Source of the DNA: Gammaproteobacteria bacterium
GTDB lineage: Bacteria > Pseudomonadota > Gammaproteobacteria > UBA4575
Length of the DNA stretch: 64,000 nt
Direction: 5' to 3'
Assembly (NCBI GenBank): GCA_028279275.1
Contig: JANQOB010000018.1
Location: forward strand, 310,001-374,000
Shown here piece by piece: positions 1 through 7,870 of the stretch. The position numbers and the translations under genes were made by a program. Under the pieces are notes generated by a model. The model did not search any database. It was not told the DNA's origin and was given only the letters and a program-made list of their open reading frames with translations. How positions within the stretch are numbered: position 1 is the first letter of the stretch; the number at the start of each line of letters is the position of its first letter.

Positions 1-1
1 A

Positions 2-820
2 GATTGTGCGATCACGCCTATGCTTGCAAAAGATGAACAAACTATTTGCATGTTAGAAGTTACCCAAGTAGATCGTATGGTACGCATTAGTCGTGAAGAA
101 CATTTGTTATCAGAAACACAAGCTACACAAAATATGTTACGAGGTTTGGCGCATGAAATTAAAAACCCCTTGGGAGGGTTGCGCGGGGCGGCACAATTAT
201 TAGCGGGTGAATTAAACGATGGAAATTTGACCGAATACACCGATGTAATTATCAATGAAGCCGATCGCTTAAGAAAATTAGTTGATCGAATGTTTGGACC
301 AAATATTACGCCCGTAAAAAAACCACTCAATGTACATAACGTGTTGGAACATATTCGTCACTTAGCACTAGCTGAAACCCCAACAGGCGTTAAGTTCAAT
401 GTTGATTACGATCCGAGTATTCCAGAAATTCATGCGGATCGTGATTTACTCGTTCAAGCAATTTTAAATATTGTGCGCAATGCCGTGCGCGCAGTAATTA
501 CAAATGATGCTGCGCCTGGGGAAGTTACTTTAAAAACACGAGTACTACGCCAATACACTATAGGCGATGTTATGCATCGTCTGGTTATAGAGGTAAGTGT
601 GACTGATAACGGTATAGGGATTAAAGAGGAATTAAAACCACAAATATTTTTTCCCATGGTTTCCGGAAGTGAAAGTGGTTCAGGATTGGGTCTTCCAATT
701 TCACAAAATTTAGTGAATCTACATGATGGCTTAATTGAGTTTGATTCAACTGTTGGACATACAGAATTTCGAGTACTACTTCCACTTAATAGTGAAAGTA
801 ATTTTAAAGTAAATAAATAA
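2..820 (+). CDS. ntrB: Nitrogen regulation histidine kinase NtrB, C-terminal part (5' end outside window)
   Basis: Sensor kinase/phosphatase that controls NtrC in response to nitrogen status through PII. The reading frame is open to the left edge, so the N-terminal PAS region is missing; 272 residues are visible. The H-box AHEIKNP is at about visible residues 50-56, with the phospho-accepting His near residue 51, followed by the typical NtrB stretch on GGLRGAAQLL. The ATP-binding half has an N-box (NIVRNAVRA), a G1 box (DNGIGI) and a G2 box (GSGLGLPIS). It lies 9 bp before ntrC on the same strand, which supports an ntrBC operon. glnA is often found just upstream in relatives but cannot be seen here. 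Confidence 0.93.
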   Translation, partial: DCAITPMLAKDEQTICMLEVTQVDRMVRISREEHLLSETQATQNMLRGLAHEIKNPLGGLRGAAQLLAGELNDGNLTEYTDVIINEADRLRKLVDRMFGPNITPVKKPLNVHNVLEHIRHLALAETPTGVKFNVDYDPSIPEIHADRDLLVQAILNIVRNAVRAVITNDAAPGEVTLKTRVLRQYTIGDVMHRLVIEVSVTDNGIGIKEELKPQIFFPMVSGSESGSGLGLPISQNLVNLHDGLIEFDSTVGHTEFRVLLPLNSESNFKVNK

Positions 821-829
821 AGAATAGTT

Positions 830-2233
830 ATGAGAGAAAATAAAGTTTGGGTAATCGATGATGATCAAGCGATGCGCTGGGTGTTGGAACGTGCGTTTCA
901 AAAAGCTGAAATCCCGGTTATTACTTTTGAATCTGCTAATACTGCAATTCATGAACTTGAACACAATGTTCCAACCGCGATTCTTACCGATGTGCGTATG
1001 CCGGGTATGGATGGATTTGAATTCCTTGATCGAATAAAAGCTGATCATCCTGCGCTACCCATCATAATTATGACGGCACATTCAGATTTACAGAGTGCAG
1101 TAGGCGCCTATCAAAAAGGAGCATTTGAATATTTGCCTAAGCCTTTTGATGTTGATGACGCTGTGGAATTAACAAAACGTGCATGTTTGGCGGCGAATGA
1201 AGAAATTTCAAGTGATTCGCAAGAAGAAGCGAGCGAAGAGTTGCCAGGGATTATTGGTGAATCACCTGCTATGCAAGAAGTTTTTCGTGCCATAGGAAGA
1301 TTATCAAACTCAAATGTTACTGTCTTAATTAATGGTGCTTCTGGGACCGGCAAAGAACTCGTTTCACATGCTTTACACGATAATAGCCCACGTGCACAAA
1401 ATCCGTTTATTGCCTTGAACATGGCAGCTATACCCAGAGAATTATTGGAGTCGGAACTATTTGGTCATGAAAAAGGCGCCTTTACGGGGGCACAATCACA
1501 ACGCAAAGGGAGATTTGAACAAGCCCATGGAGGCACTCTGTTTCTTGATGAGATAGGAGATATGCCTGCAGATCTTCAAACACGTTTGTTACGCGTGTTA
1601 TCAGACGGACATTTTTATCGTGTTGGTGGGCATGAGCCGATCAAGGCAGATGTACGTATTATTGCTGCCACACATCAAAATTTAGAAGCACGTGTACGTA
1701 ATGGAGATTTTCGAGAAGATCTGTTTCACCGCTTGAATGTAATCCGTATTCAATTACCGCCTTTGCGTGAGCGCAAAGAAGATATACCCGCATTGATGCA
1801 GTACTTCATGAAAGCTTCTGCAAAAGAGTTACAAACTGAAACAAAGAAAATCTCTGATGAAGTAGTCGAGTATTTAAGTGCGCTAACCTGGCCTGGAAAT
1901 ATTCGTCAACTGGAAAATGTTTGTCGATGGTTAACTGTGATGGCATCCAGCAATGAAATTCGCATGCAAGATTTACCATCTGAGATGTTAAAAGATGAAA
2001 TGTCTGTAACTGATGTTGCGAGCTGGCAAACACTACTGAGCGAATGGACGGATCGTGAATTATCAAAAGGAAGCGAGGCAATACTCGACCGAGCTTTACC
2101 AGAGTTTGAAGCAATTATGATTAAAGCTGCAATGCGTAAAACCGGCGGTAAACGCCAAGAAGCTGCAAAACTTTTAGGCTGGGGCAGGAATACCTTAACC
2201 AGGAAGATTCAGGAGTTAGGCCTGTTTCAGTAA
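830..2233 (+). CDS. ntrC: Nitrogen regulation response regulator NtrC (sigma-54 activator)
   Basis: Enhancer-binding protein that activates sigma-54 promoters under nitrogen limitation; 467 residues, the usual length. The receiver domain has the acidic triad at D10-D12 and the phosphorylation site D54 in TDVRMPG. The AAA+ domain has Walker A GASGTGKE (about residue 168), the sigma-54 contact loop GAFTGA (about residue 215) and LDEIGD. The C-terminus carries a Fis-type helix-turn-helix ([16 protein letters not shown]). The ATG is 10 bp after the ntrB stop with only a weak ribosome binding site, so translational coupling is likely. It converges on the dihydroorotate dehydrogenase gene with 25 bp between the stops. 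Confidence 0.96.
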   Translation: MRENKVWVIDDDQAMRWVLERAFQKAEIPVITFESANTAIHELEHNVPTAILTDVRMPGMDGFEFLDRIKADHPALPIIIMTAHSDLQSAVGAYQKGAFEYLPKPFDVDDAVELTKRACLAANEEISSDSQEEASEELPGIIGESPAMQEVFRAIGRLSNSNVTVLINGASGTGKELVSHALHDNSPRAQNPFIALNMAAIPRELLESELFGHEKGAFTGAQSQRKGRFEQAHGGTLFLDEIGDMPADLQTRLLRVLSDGHFYRVGGHEPIKADVRIIAATHQNLEARVRNGDFREDLFHRLNVIRIQLPPLRERKEDIPALMQYFMKASAKELQTETKKISDEVVEYLSALTWPGNIRQLENVCRWLTVMASSNEIRMQDLPSEMLKDEMSVTDVASWQTLLSEWTDRELSKGSEAILDRALPEFEAIMIKAAMRKTGGKRQEAAKLLGWGRNTLTRKIQELGLFQ

Positions 2234-2258
2234 TCGATAATTCGTTTATAAAAAGATA

Positions 2259-3212
2259 TCAAACACAGCCAGAAGCATCGGTATAAGTTTGTAATGCACC
2301 GATAATTTCATTTACCTGTTGATGATTGTTTTGCTCTAAATATTCGATAATGCCTTGATTGATTTTTTTGCAGCACAGAGGGTCATAAAATAGTCCCGTA
2401 CCTAATCCGACCGTTGTGGCACCCGCTAACAAAAACTCAATGGCATCTTCGGTATTAACCACACCGCCCTGGCCAATAATCGGAATATTATGTGGATTGC
2501 TCACTTGATAGACTTCATGCACTTTTAATAGCGCAATGGGTTTAATTGCGGGGCCCGATAAACCTCCCTGATTGTTATGAATAATAGGTTGCTTCTTGTG
2601 AATATCGATAGCCATACCCATCACAGTGTTGATGACTGCAAAGGCATCACTTCCTGCTTCAATACAAAGTTTGGCATTGAGCTTAATATCGGTTTGATTG
2701 GGCGAAAGTTTGGTAATAATGGGTTTGCTTGTAACGGCACGGCAAGCTGCAACCACACGCGCTGACATTTCTGGGTCATTTCCAAAAGCTACACCACCTT
2801 CTTTTACATTTGGGCAGGAAATGTTTATTTCTATGGCATTAATAGGTGAATCATCAAATTTACGTGTCACTTCAACATACTCTTCAACTGTTGAGCCTGA
2901 AACGTTAGCAATGAAATGAGTTTCGGAAAAATCCAACTTAGGTAAAATGTCGTTTACGACATAATCAACCCCCGGATTTTGTAAACCGATCGCATTCAAC
3001 ATACCATCTGGTGTTTCAGCAATGCGGTGTGGCGCATTTCCAAACCTTGCATCCGCCGTGGTACCTTTTAAACAAACTGCGCCAACATCTCTATTGGAGA
3101 AACCCTCAATCCGTGTGTATTCTTCTCCAAAACCTACACAACCTGATAACAAGACCAATGGGGAGTTTAGTTTTAAGCCACAAAACTCTATATGTAATTT
3201 TTCACTTACCAT
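2259..3212 (-). CDS. pyrD: Dihydroorotate dehydrogenase, class 1B-like
   Basis: Oxidises dihydroorotate to orotate in pyrimidine synthesis; FMN TIM barrel of 317 residues. The catalytic base is Cys133 in NISCPNVKEGG, the class 1 signature. Class 2 (quinone-linked, usual in gammaproteobacteria) has Ser there and an N-terminal membrane helix, which is absent here. The KEGG continuation after the Cys resembles PyrDB (class 1B), an enzyme that normally pairs with PyrK, an FAD/2Fe-2S subunit. No pyrK is visible in the window, so the electron acceptor is unknown. Its ATG lies head-to-head with trmL, only 6 bp apart, and no clear ribosome binding site is visible. Confidence 0.88.
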   Translation of the reverse strand: MVSEKLHIEFCGLKLNSPLVLLSGCVGFGEEYTRIEGFSNRDVGAVCLKGTTADARFGNAPHRIAETPDGMLNAIGLQNPGVDYVVNDILPKLDFSETHFIANVSGSTVEEYVEVTRKFDDSPINAIEINISCPNVKEGGVAFGNDPEMSARVVAACRAVTSKPIITKLSPNQTDIKLNAKLCIEAGSDAFAVINTVMGMAIDIHKKQPIIHNNQGGLSGPAIKPIALLKVHEVYQVSNPHNIPIIGQGGVVNTEDAIEFLLAGATTVGLGTGLFYDPLCCKKINQGIIEYLEQNNHQQVNEIIGALQTYTDASGCV

Positions 3213-3218
3213 TTGAAT

Positions 3219-3677
3219 ATGTTCAACGTTGTCTTATTTGAGCCGGAAATTCCACCCAATACCGGCAACATTATACGGTTATGCGCCAACATGAGCTGCG
3301 ATTTACATTTAGTGCATCCATTGGGATTTCAATTAGATGAAAAAAAGTTGCGCAGAGCCGGTTTAGATTATCATGAATTTGCAAGTGTTATTGAACATCA
3401 AAGTTATCAATCCATGTTAGAAACGCTGAAACCGAAACGGATTTTTGCATGCTCTACCAAAGGGCATACCAACTATGATGTTCCCGATTTCCAAGCTGAG
3501 GACACATTCATATTTGGGCCTGAAACCAGAGGCTTACCAGATGCTATTCTTAAAAAATTCGACACAAAGCATGTGTTACGAATACCCATGCATGAATCAT
3601 CACGTAGTATCAACTTAGCCAATGCAGTGGGAATTATTCTTTATGAAGCCTGGCGACAAAATGAATTTAGAAGTTGA
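3219..3677 (+). CDS. trmL: tRNA (cytidine(34)-2'-O)-methyltransferase TrmL
   Basis: SPOUT-family methyltransferase that 2'-O-methylates the wobble nucleotide of certain leucine tRNAs. The 152-residue product starts MFNVVLFEPEIPPNTGNI, matching the family start, so ATG 3219 is preferred over an in-frame TTG at 3213. The C-terminal knot is visible as FGPETRGLP and RIPMHESSRSINLANAV. The start codon is 6 bp from the divergent start of the dihydroorotate dehydrogenase gene. The stop directly abuts the gpsA stop on the other strand, leaving no spacer for a terminator. Confidence 0.93.
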   Translation: MFNVVLFEPEIPPNTGNIIRLCANMSCDLHLVHPLGFQLDEKKLRRAGLDYHEFASVIEHQSYQSMLETLKPKRIFACSTKGHTNYDVPDFQAEDTFIFGPETRGLPDAILKKFDTKHVLRIPMHESSRSINLANAVGIILYEAWRQNEFRS

Positions 3678-4673
3678 TTAGGTAAATTCTTCAGTCATAT
3701 CTCGACCCAAAAGTTCTGCTATAGCGGTGTTGAGTTCTAAGTGACCATTTAATACTTTCCAAACTTTCTCGCAGATGGGCATTTCAACCATATGATCACT
3801 TGCAATTTCATGTACGACCTGGGCGGCATGAAAACCTTCTACCGCCTGCCCTAATTCTTCCATATATTGCTGTGCAGTTTTACCTTGAGCTAATGCCAAT
3901 CCCAACCTGCGATTACGTGATTGGTCATCGGTACAAGTCAGCACTAGATCACCTATCCCCGCTAAACCCATAAGCGTTTTTGGATTAGCATTTAATGCCA
4001 CGCCAAGTCTCATCATTTCAGCTAGCCCTCTCGTGACAAGCGCAGCACGTGCATTAGCACCAAATTTTAAGCCATCAACTATGCCCGCAGCTATCGCTAA
4101 TATATTTTTGACTGTTCCACCTAACTCAACTCCAACCACATCATCACTTACATAGACTCTAAAATTATCACTGTGAAAGTAGCTGGCTATTTCTTTTGCA
4201 AAGTTAATATCGTCGGATGCAAGTGTTACGGCGGTGGGTAAATTATCAGCTACTTCTTTTGCAAAAGAGGGCCCAGAAATTACCGCAGTTTGTATTTCTG
4301 TTCCTAAAACGTCTTTAACAACTTCATGCATCATCATTTTGCTTTGTTTTTCAAAACCTTTTGTAGCCCAAATAAATTTCTTGGGAATTGGTATTTGAAT
4401 AAGTTGTTCGCAAGCAGAGCGCATTGCATAACTTGGAACTACAGACAAAATAAATTCAGCTGATTGAATTGCATCTGCAATATCATGTGTTGCTGTTAAT
4501 TTTGTGGGCAGCTTATTACCTGGGAGGTAGCGTTTGTTTTCTTTATCATTCTGTAAAGTGTTGATTAAATCTTTATCGTGATCCCATGCACAAACATGGT
4601 GACCATTATTCGCAAGTTGGATAGCAAGTGCAGTACCCCAGGAACCAGCACCGATTACGGCAACCGAAGTCAT
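3678..4673 (-). CDS. gpsA: Glycerol-3-phosphate dehydrogenase [NAD(P)+]
   Basis: Reduces dihydroxyacetone phosphate to sn-glycerol 3-phosphate, the backbone for phospholipids. The 331-residue protein has the N-terminal dinucleotide-binding motif GAGSWGTALA (residues 7-16), the ISGPSFAKEV stretch, the GGTVKNILAIAAG segment with the catalytic Lys, and GLAGIGDLVLTC. It is the last gene of a leftward operon, 3 bp after secB. The order yibN-grxC-secB-gpsA matches E. coli. Confidence 0.97.
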   Translation of the reverse strand: MTSVAVIGAGSWGTALAIQLANNGHHVCAWDHDKDLINTLQNDKENKRYLPGNKLPTKLTATHDIADAIQSAEFILSVVPSYAMRSACEQLIQIPIPKKFIWATKGFEKQSKMMMHEVVKDVLGTEIQTAVISGPSFAKEVADNLPTAVTLASDDINFAKEIASYFHSDNFRVYVSDDVVGVELGGTVKNILAIAAGIVDGLKFGANARAALVTRGLAEMMRLGVALNANPKTLMGLAGIGDLVLTCTDDQSRNRRLGLALAQGKTAQQYMEELGQAVEGFHAAQVVHEIASDHMVEMPICEKVWKVLNGHLELNTAIAELLGRDMTEEFT

Positions 4674-4676
4674 AAT

Positions 4677-5141
4677 TTAATGTTTTATTTGTTCAGGGTT
4701 TTCTTTTTGCTCTTTAACTGCATTTAAATGTTGTTGATAGAGCGCATCAAAATTTACAGGATTGAGCAGCAACTGCGGGAATCCCCCTTTTGTCACCAGC
4801 TCAGCAATCGTTTCGCGCGCAAAAGGGAAGAGTATATTGGGACAATAACTACCAAGGAGTTGCTTGTGTTGTTCTTCAGGGAACTGATCAATAAAAAATA
4901 TACCTGACTGTTTAACTTCAACTAAAAATGCAGTTGTGTCATCTTGACTCGCGGTAACCGTGACGACGATAGTGACCTCGTGGATTTTTTCGTCTAATTT
5001 ATTGTTTTCTGTTTGAATGTGGACATCCGTTTTTGGATTCCATTTTTCAGTGAATATTTTTGGTGAGTTGGGAGTTTCAAAAGAAAGGTCTTTCACATAG
5101 ATCTTTTGAATTTCAAATTTTTGTGCGGGTTTTTCAGCCAT
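4677..5141 (-). CDS. secB: Protein-export chaperone SecB
   Basis: Tetrameric cytosolic chaperone that keeps preproteins unfolded and hands them to SecA. The 154-residue sequence shows FEIQKIYVKDLSFETPNSP near the N-terminus and the conserved CPNILFPFARETI and GGFPQLLLNPVNFDALY segments. It lies between grxC and gpsA as in E. coli. SecB is largely confined to Proteobacteria, which supports the taxonomic placement. Confidence 0.97.
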   Translation of the reverse strand: MAEKPAQKFEIQKIYVKDLSFETPNSPKIFTEKWNPKTDVHIQTENNKLDEKIHEVTIVVTVTASQDDTTAFLVEVKQSGIFFIDQFPEEQHKQLLGSYCPNILFPFARETIAELVTKGGFPQLLLNPVNFDALYQQHLNAVKEQKENPEQIKH

Positions 5142-5219
5142 GTTAAATGTATTGACCTATGATTGAATGATAGGTTCTAAGTATGAATGGGACTGAATTA
5201 TATTATGCTTTTTAGATAA

Positions 5220-5483
5220 TTACTGTCCATTTAACATTTCATCTAGTTTGCCTTCACTGTTCAATTCAGCCATATCATCAAAGCCACCGACATGGATATC
5301 ACCTATGAATATTTGGGGAACAGTTTGTCGGTTCGTGCGTTGCACCATTTCTTCAGCCTTAGCTTGGTCTTCATTAATGTTAATTTCAGTATACGTAACG
5401 TTTTTACTATCAAGCATGCGTTTTGCGGCATTACAGTATGCACAACGATATCCTGTATATATGGTAACTTCTGGGTTGCTCAT
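5220..5483 (-). CDS. grxC: Glutaredoxin 3
   Basis: Small glutathione-dependent thiol-disulfide oxidoreductase of 87 residues. The dithiol active site is C14-A-Y-C17 after the first beta strand (VTIYTGYR). The cis-proline segment is TVPQIFI and the glutathione-binding motif is GGFDDM. It is in the leftward operon between yibN and secB, 15 bp after the yibN stop. The typical site is CPYC; Ala at the second position is a tolerated variant. Confidence 0.95.
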   Translation of the reverse strand: MSNPEVTIYTGYRCAYCNAAKRMLDSKNVTYTEININEDQAKAEEMVQRTNRQTVPQIFIGDIHVGGFDDMAELNSEGKLDEMLNGQ

Positions 5484-5498
5484 GAATTGATAACTAAA

Positions 5499-5924
5499 CT
5501 ACTTTTTTGTGATTGGGAGTTGATCATTAATCCATGCAGTAATACCGCCCTTCAAACCAAATACATTGGTATAGCTGTTTTTTAATAACAGCTTACAGGC
5601 TTGTGCAGAACGATTACCCATTTTACAAAATACGATTATAGGTTTGTCTTTATCACTAGTTAGATTGGCTATTTTTTCAGGTAATACACTTAGCGCAATG
5701 TGTTTGGCATCTATGATACTGCCCTGGCCTAATTCATTAGGTTCGCGTATATCTAACACCATTGCATTTTCTTTATTGATTAATCTTACTGCTTCGGCAG
5801 GTAATACATCCTTATAACCTTTTGTGAAACGTTTTAATTCAGTGACAATAATTAAAACAATTACCGCAAACAGGGCGATAAACAAAAACATATGTCGTCC
5901 AGCAAATTCGATGTACTCTTGCAT
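5499..5924 (-). CDS. yibN: Membrane-anchored rhodanese-like protein (YibN type)
   Basis: Single-domain rhodanese of 141 residues with one N-terminal transmembrane helix (about residues 12-28) and a cytoplasmic domain. The sulfur-carrying Cys100 lies in IVFCKMGNRS and LDIREPNE is also conserved. Such proteins carry persulfide sulfur; the physiological substrate of YibN is not settled. ATG 5924 is preferred over the adjacent in-frame TTG at 5927. It follows a two-cysteine ArsR-family regulator by 42 bp, an arrangement that fits control by sulfide or persulfide. Confidence 0.88.
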   Translation of the reverse strand: MQEYIEFAGRHMFLFIALFAVIVLIIVTELKRFTKGYKDVLPAEAVRLINKENAMVLDIREPNELGQGSIIDAKHIALSVLPEKIANLTSDKDKPIIVFCKMGNRSAQACKLLLKNSYTNVFGLKGGITAWINDQLPITKK

Positions 5925-5966
5925 CAAAGAATAATGTGTTTAGAAAGTTTTAAAAGTAACAGAGAT

Positions 5967-6281
5967 TTAATGGGTAGAACAAAAAACCTGTTGCATCATA
6001 TTGATTAAGCTTAGCGTACGTTCATCACCGACTCGATAATAAACACGATTAGCATCTTTACGTGATGCTAAAATACCCTTGTCACGTAATATAGCTAAAT
6101 GCTGAGAAATATTACTTTGTGAAGTACCTACATTATCAACGATATCTTGCACACTTACTTCTTGATCGCCTAACACACAAAGAATTTTTAAACGCAATGG
6201 GTGAGACATAGCTTTCAAAGAACGCGAAGCTTGCTCGATATCCTCTTCCTTAGAGATGAGTTCATCTGCAGTTATGCTCAT
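5967..6281 (-). CDS. ArsR-family regulator with BigR/SqrR-type cysteine pair
   Basis: Winged-helix repressor of 104 residues. The helix-turn-helix is SVQDIVDNVGTSQSNISQHL and the wing is ASRKDANRVYYRV. There are only two cysteines, C35 (KILCVLG, start of the helix after RLK) and C101 near the C-terminus, 66 residues apart. From memory, the sulfide/persulfide sensors SqrR (C41/C107) and BigR (C42/C108) have the same 66-residue spacing. No CVC arsenic motif is present. The ATG is preceded by AGGA at a good distance. It probably heads the operon with yibN, grxC, secB and gpsA and may bind the palindrome at 6333-6354. The sensor role is inferred. Confidence 0.85.
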   Translation of the reverse strand: MSITADELISKEEDIEQASRSLKAMSHPLRLKILCVLGDQEVSVQDIVDNVGTSQSNISQHLAILRDKGILASRKDANRVYYRVGDERTLSLINMMQQVFCSTH

Positions 6282-6332
6282 ATTAGAATCCTGGTTGTTC
6301 TAGGTTTATGCTTCCGTGCAAACTTATGCTCA

Positions 6333-6354
6333 TATAGTATAAGCTAATATTATA
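6333..6354. promoter_or_regulatory. Imperfect 22-bp palindrome upstream of the ArsR-family regulator
   Basis: A near-symmetric AT-rich site centred on AGCT in the 155-bp gap between the divergent regulator and envC genes. Nine of 11 base pairs across the dyad are symmetric. Its position 52 bp before the regulator start and its symmetry suit an autoregulatory operator for an ArsR-family dimer. AT-richness makes some symmetry likely by chance, so binding is unproven. Confidence 0.45.
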
Positions 6355-6421
6355 AATGTCTAATACATTAATACACTATGTAAATCAATAAGTTATTGTT
6401 TTATTGATATGATTTTCTCAG

Positions 6422-6427
6422 TATAAT
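6422..6427 (+). promoter_or_regulatory. Perfect -10 hexamer just upstream of envC
   Basis: TATAAT lies only 9 bp before the assigned envC ATG at 6437. No good -35 box is found at 16-18 bp; TTGTTT at 6396-6401 is 20 bp away. If used, transcription would begin almost at the start codon and give a nearly leaderless mRNA. Confidence 0.35.
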
Positions 6428-6436
6428 TCGCAGCAT

Positions 6437-7645
6437 ATGCAACAAGACCGGTTCTATCTTATAAGAAATGTACAGTGCCGGTGGGTGTGGGTCTGTCTTT
6501 GGGTCATACTTTCGTCTTCTGTATTCGCTGAACCTTCTCAACAAGAAACCGAAAAAAAGCTAGCTAAAGTACAAGAACAAATTCGTAAATCACAGCAAAA
6601 ATTAGAACAACAACGTGGTGAACTTGGTGAATTAGAAAAACAACTACGTGAATCCGATAAAAGTATCGGCGAACTTAATCTACAGCTTGGAACTACAGAA
6701 GCACATCTCAAGAATAGTCAGGAAAAAATTGCAGCCTTACAAGCTGAAGAACATCAATTACAAAAGCAATTGTCGAGGCATCGAAACATTCTTTATGCGC
6801 AAATACGCTCTGAGTACCAATACGGCGGCCAACAAAAACTGAAATTATTACTTAATCAACAGGAGCCTGATAAATTAGGCCGTGATTTAGTGTATTACGA
6901 TTATCTGCATCGTGCCCGATTGAGTGAAATAGAAAAAGCCAAACAAATACTGGTTTCCGTTTCCGAGGTTCAAGCAGAAATCAAACAGCAGGAACAACTC
7001 GCTCTGCAGGCAAAGCAAAAATTGCTACAAGAGAAAACTTCACTAGTACAGGTGCAAGGTAAGCGCAAAAACACAATTACCTCGTTAAATAAAAGTGTAA
7101 CGAGTGAGAAGCAAAAGCTTTTAGATCTTGAAAGCAATGAAAAACAACTTAAGAGCGTAATTGAAAAATTACGTGCCGCACTTGCAGATATCCCAGTTAT
7201 AGATCAAAGAAAAGGATTTAGTAAATCTAAAGGCAAGTTATATTGGCCAGTGGTAGGCAAGCCCAGCAATAAATTTGGACAACGGCGAAATGAAGCAGGT
7301 AGTAAGTTAAATTGGCAAGGTGTGTTTATTCCCAGTAACGAAGGTAATAACGTGCGCAGTATTTATCATGGTCGCGTGGCATTTGCAGAGTGGATGCGTG
7401 GTTTAGGACTGCTAATTATTGTTGATCATGGGGATGGCTTTATGAGTCTTTATGGTCATAACCAAAGCTTATTTAAGCAAGTTGGTGAATGGGTGGATGC
7501 AGGAGAACGTCTGGCAACGGTAGGTCGCAGCGGTGGAAATACTAAACCAGGCCTTTACTTTGAAGTTCGTAAAAAAGGAGATCCCGTGAATCCTGCTAAT
7601 TGGTGTTCAAAACCCGCATCTTCAAGAAAAATCAGCTCAAATTGA
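6437..7645 (+). CDS. envC: Murein hydrolase activator EnvC (degenerate LytM domain)
   Basis: Periplasmic factor that activates cell-separation amidases at the septum. The 402-residue protein has a signal peptide cleaved after about residue 31 (SSSVFA), a long Gln/Lys/Glu-rich coiled coil (about 35-255) and a C-terminal M23/LytM domain (about 265-395). The zinc site is degenerate: the first motif reads NWQGV and the last reads GLYFEV, where active enzymes have His; only the His of SLYGHN remains. This matches EnvC, an activator without protease activity. ctpA and yibQ follow, as in Pseudomonas, but the gpmI gene usually found just upstream is absent. Confidence 0.92.
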   Translation: MQQDRFYLIRNVQCRWVWVCLWVILSSSVFAEPSQQETEKKLAKVQEQIRKSQQKLEQQRGELGELEKQLRESDKSIGELNLQLGTTEAHLKNSQEKIAALQAEEHQLQKQLSRHRNILYAQIRSEYQYGGQQKLKLLLNQQEPDKLGRDLVYYDYLHRARLSEIEKAKQILVSVSEVQAEIKQQEQLALQAKQKLLQEKTSLVQVQGKRKNTITSLNKSVTSEKQKLLDLESNEKQLKSVIEKLRAALADIPVIDQRKGFSKSKGKLYWPVVGKPSNKFGQRRNEAGSKLNWQGVFIPSNEGNNVRSIYHGRVAFAEWMRGLGLLIIVDHGDGFMSLYGHNQSLFKQVGEWVDAGERLATVGRSGGNTKPGLYFEVRKKGDPVNPANWCSKPASSRKISSN

Positions 7646-7870
7646 TAGGGCTTTATGTTTCTACCAGTGGTCGGCTCAGTCTGTAATATGAACCCACAAA
7701 CCCACAAATATCGTATAGATATGCGTAGATTAGCCCTATCGATACTAATGTATAATGCAGTTTCGTGAACGTTACCCCATCAATGGCGATCTAATTAGTT
7801 GCGAATCTATTTTATCGTTTCATAATGGAGCAATACTCTGGTGACACAAGAAAATTCTAGGAGCGTACTA

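Noticed and set aside
6437..7645. Active M23 endopeptidase
   Set aside because: Zinc-binding His residues are replaced (NWQGV, GLYFEV), as in EnvC.
7644..7740. 9-bp inverted repeat GATAGGGCT / AGCCCTATC between envC and ctpA
   Set aside because: Arms are 79 bp apart with no T run; this may well be chance.
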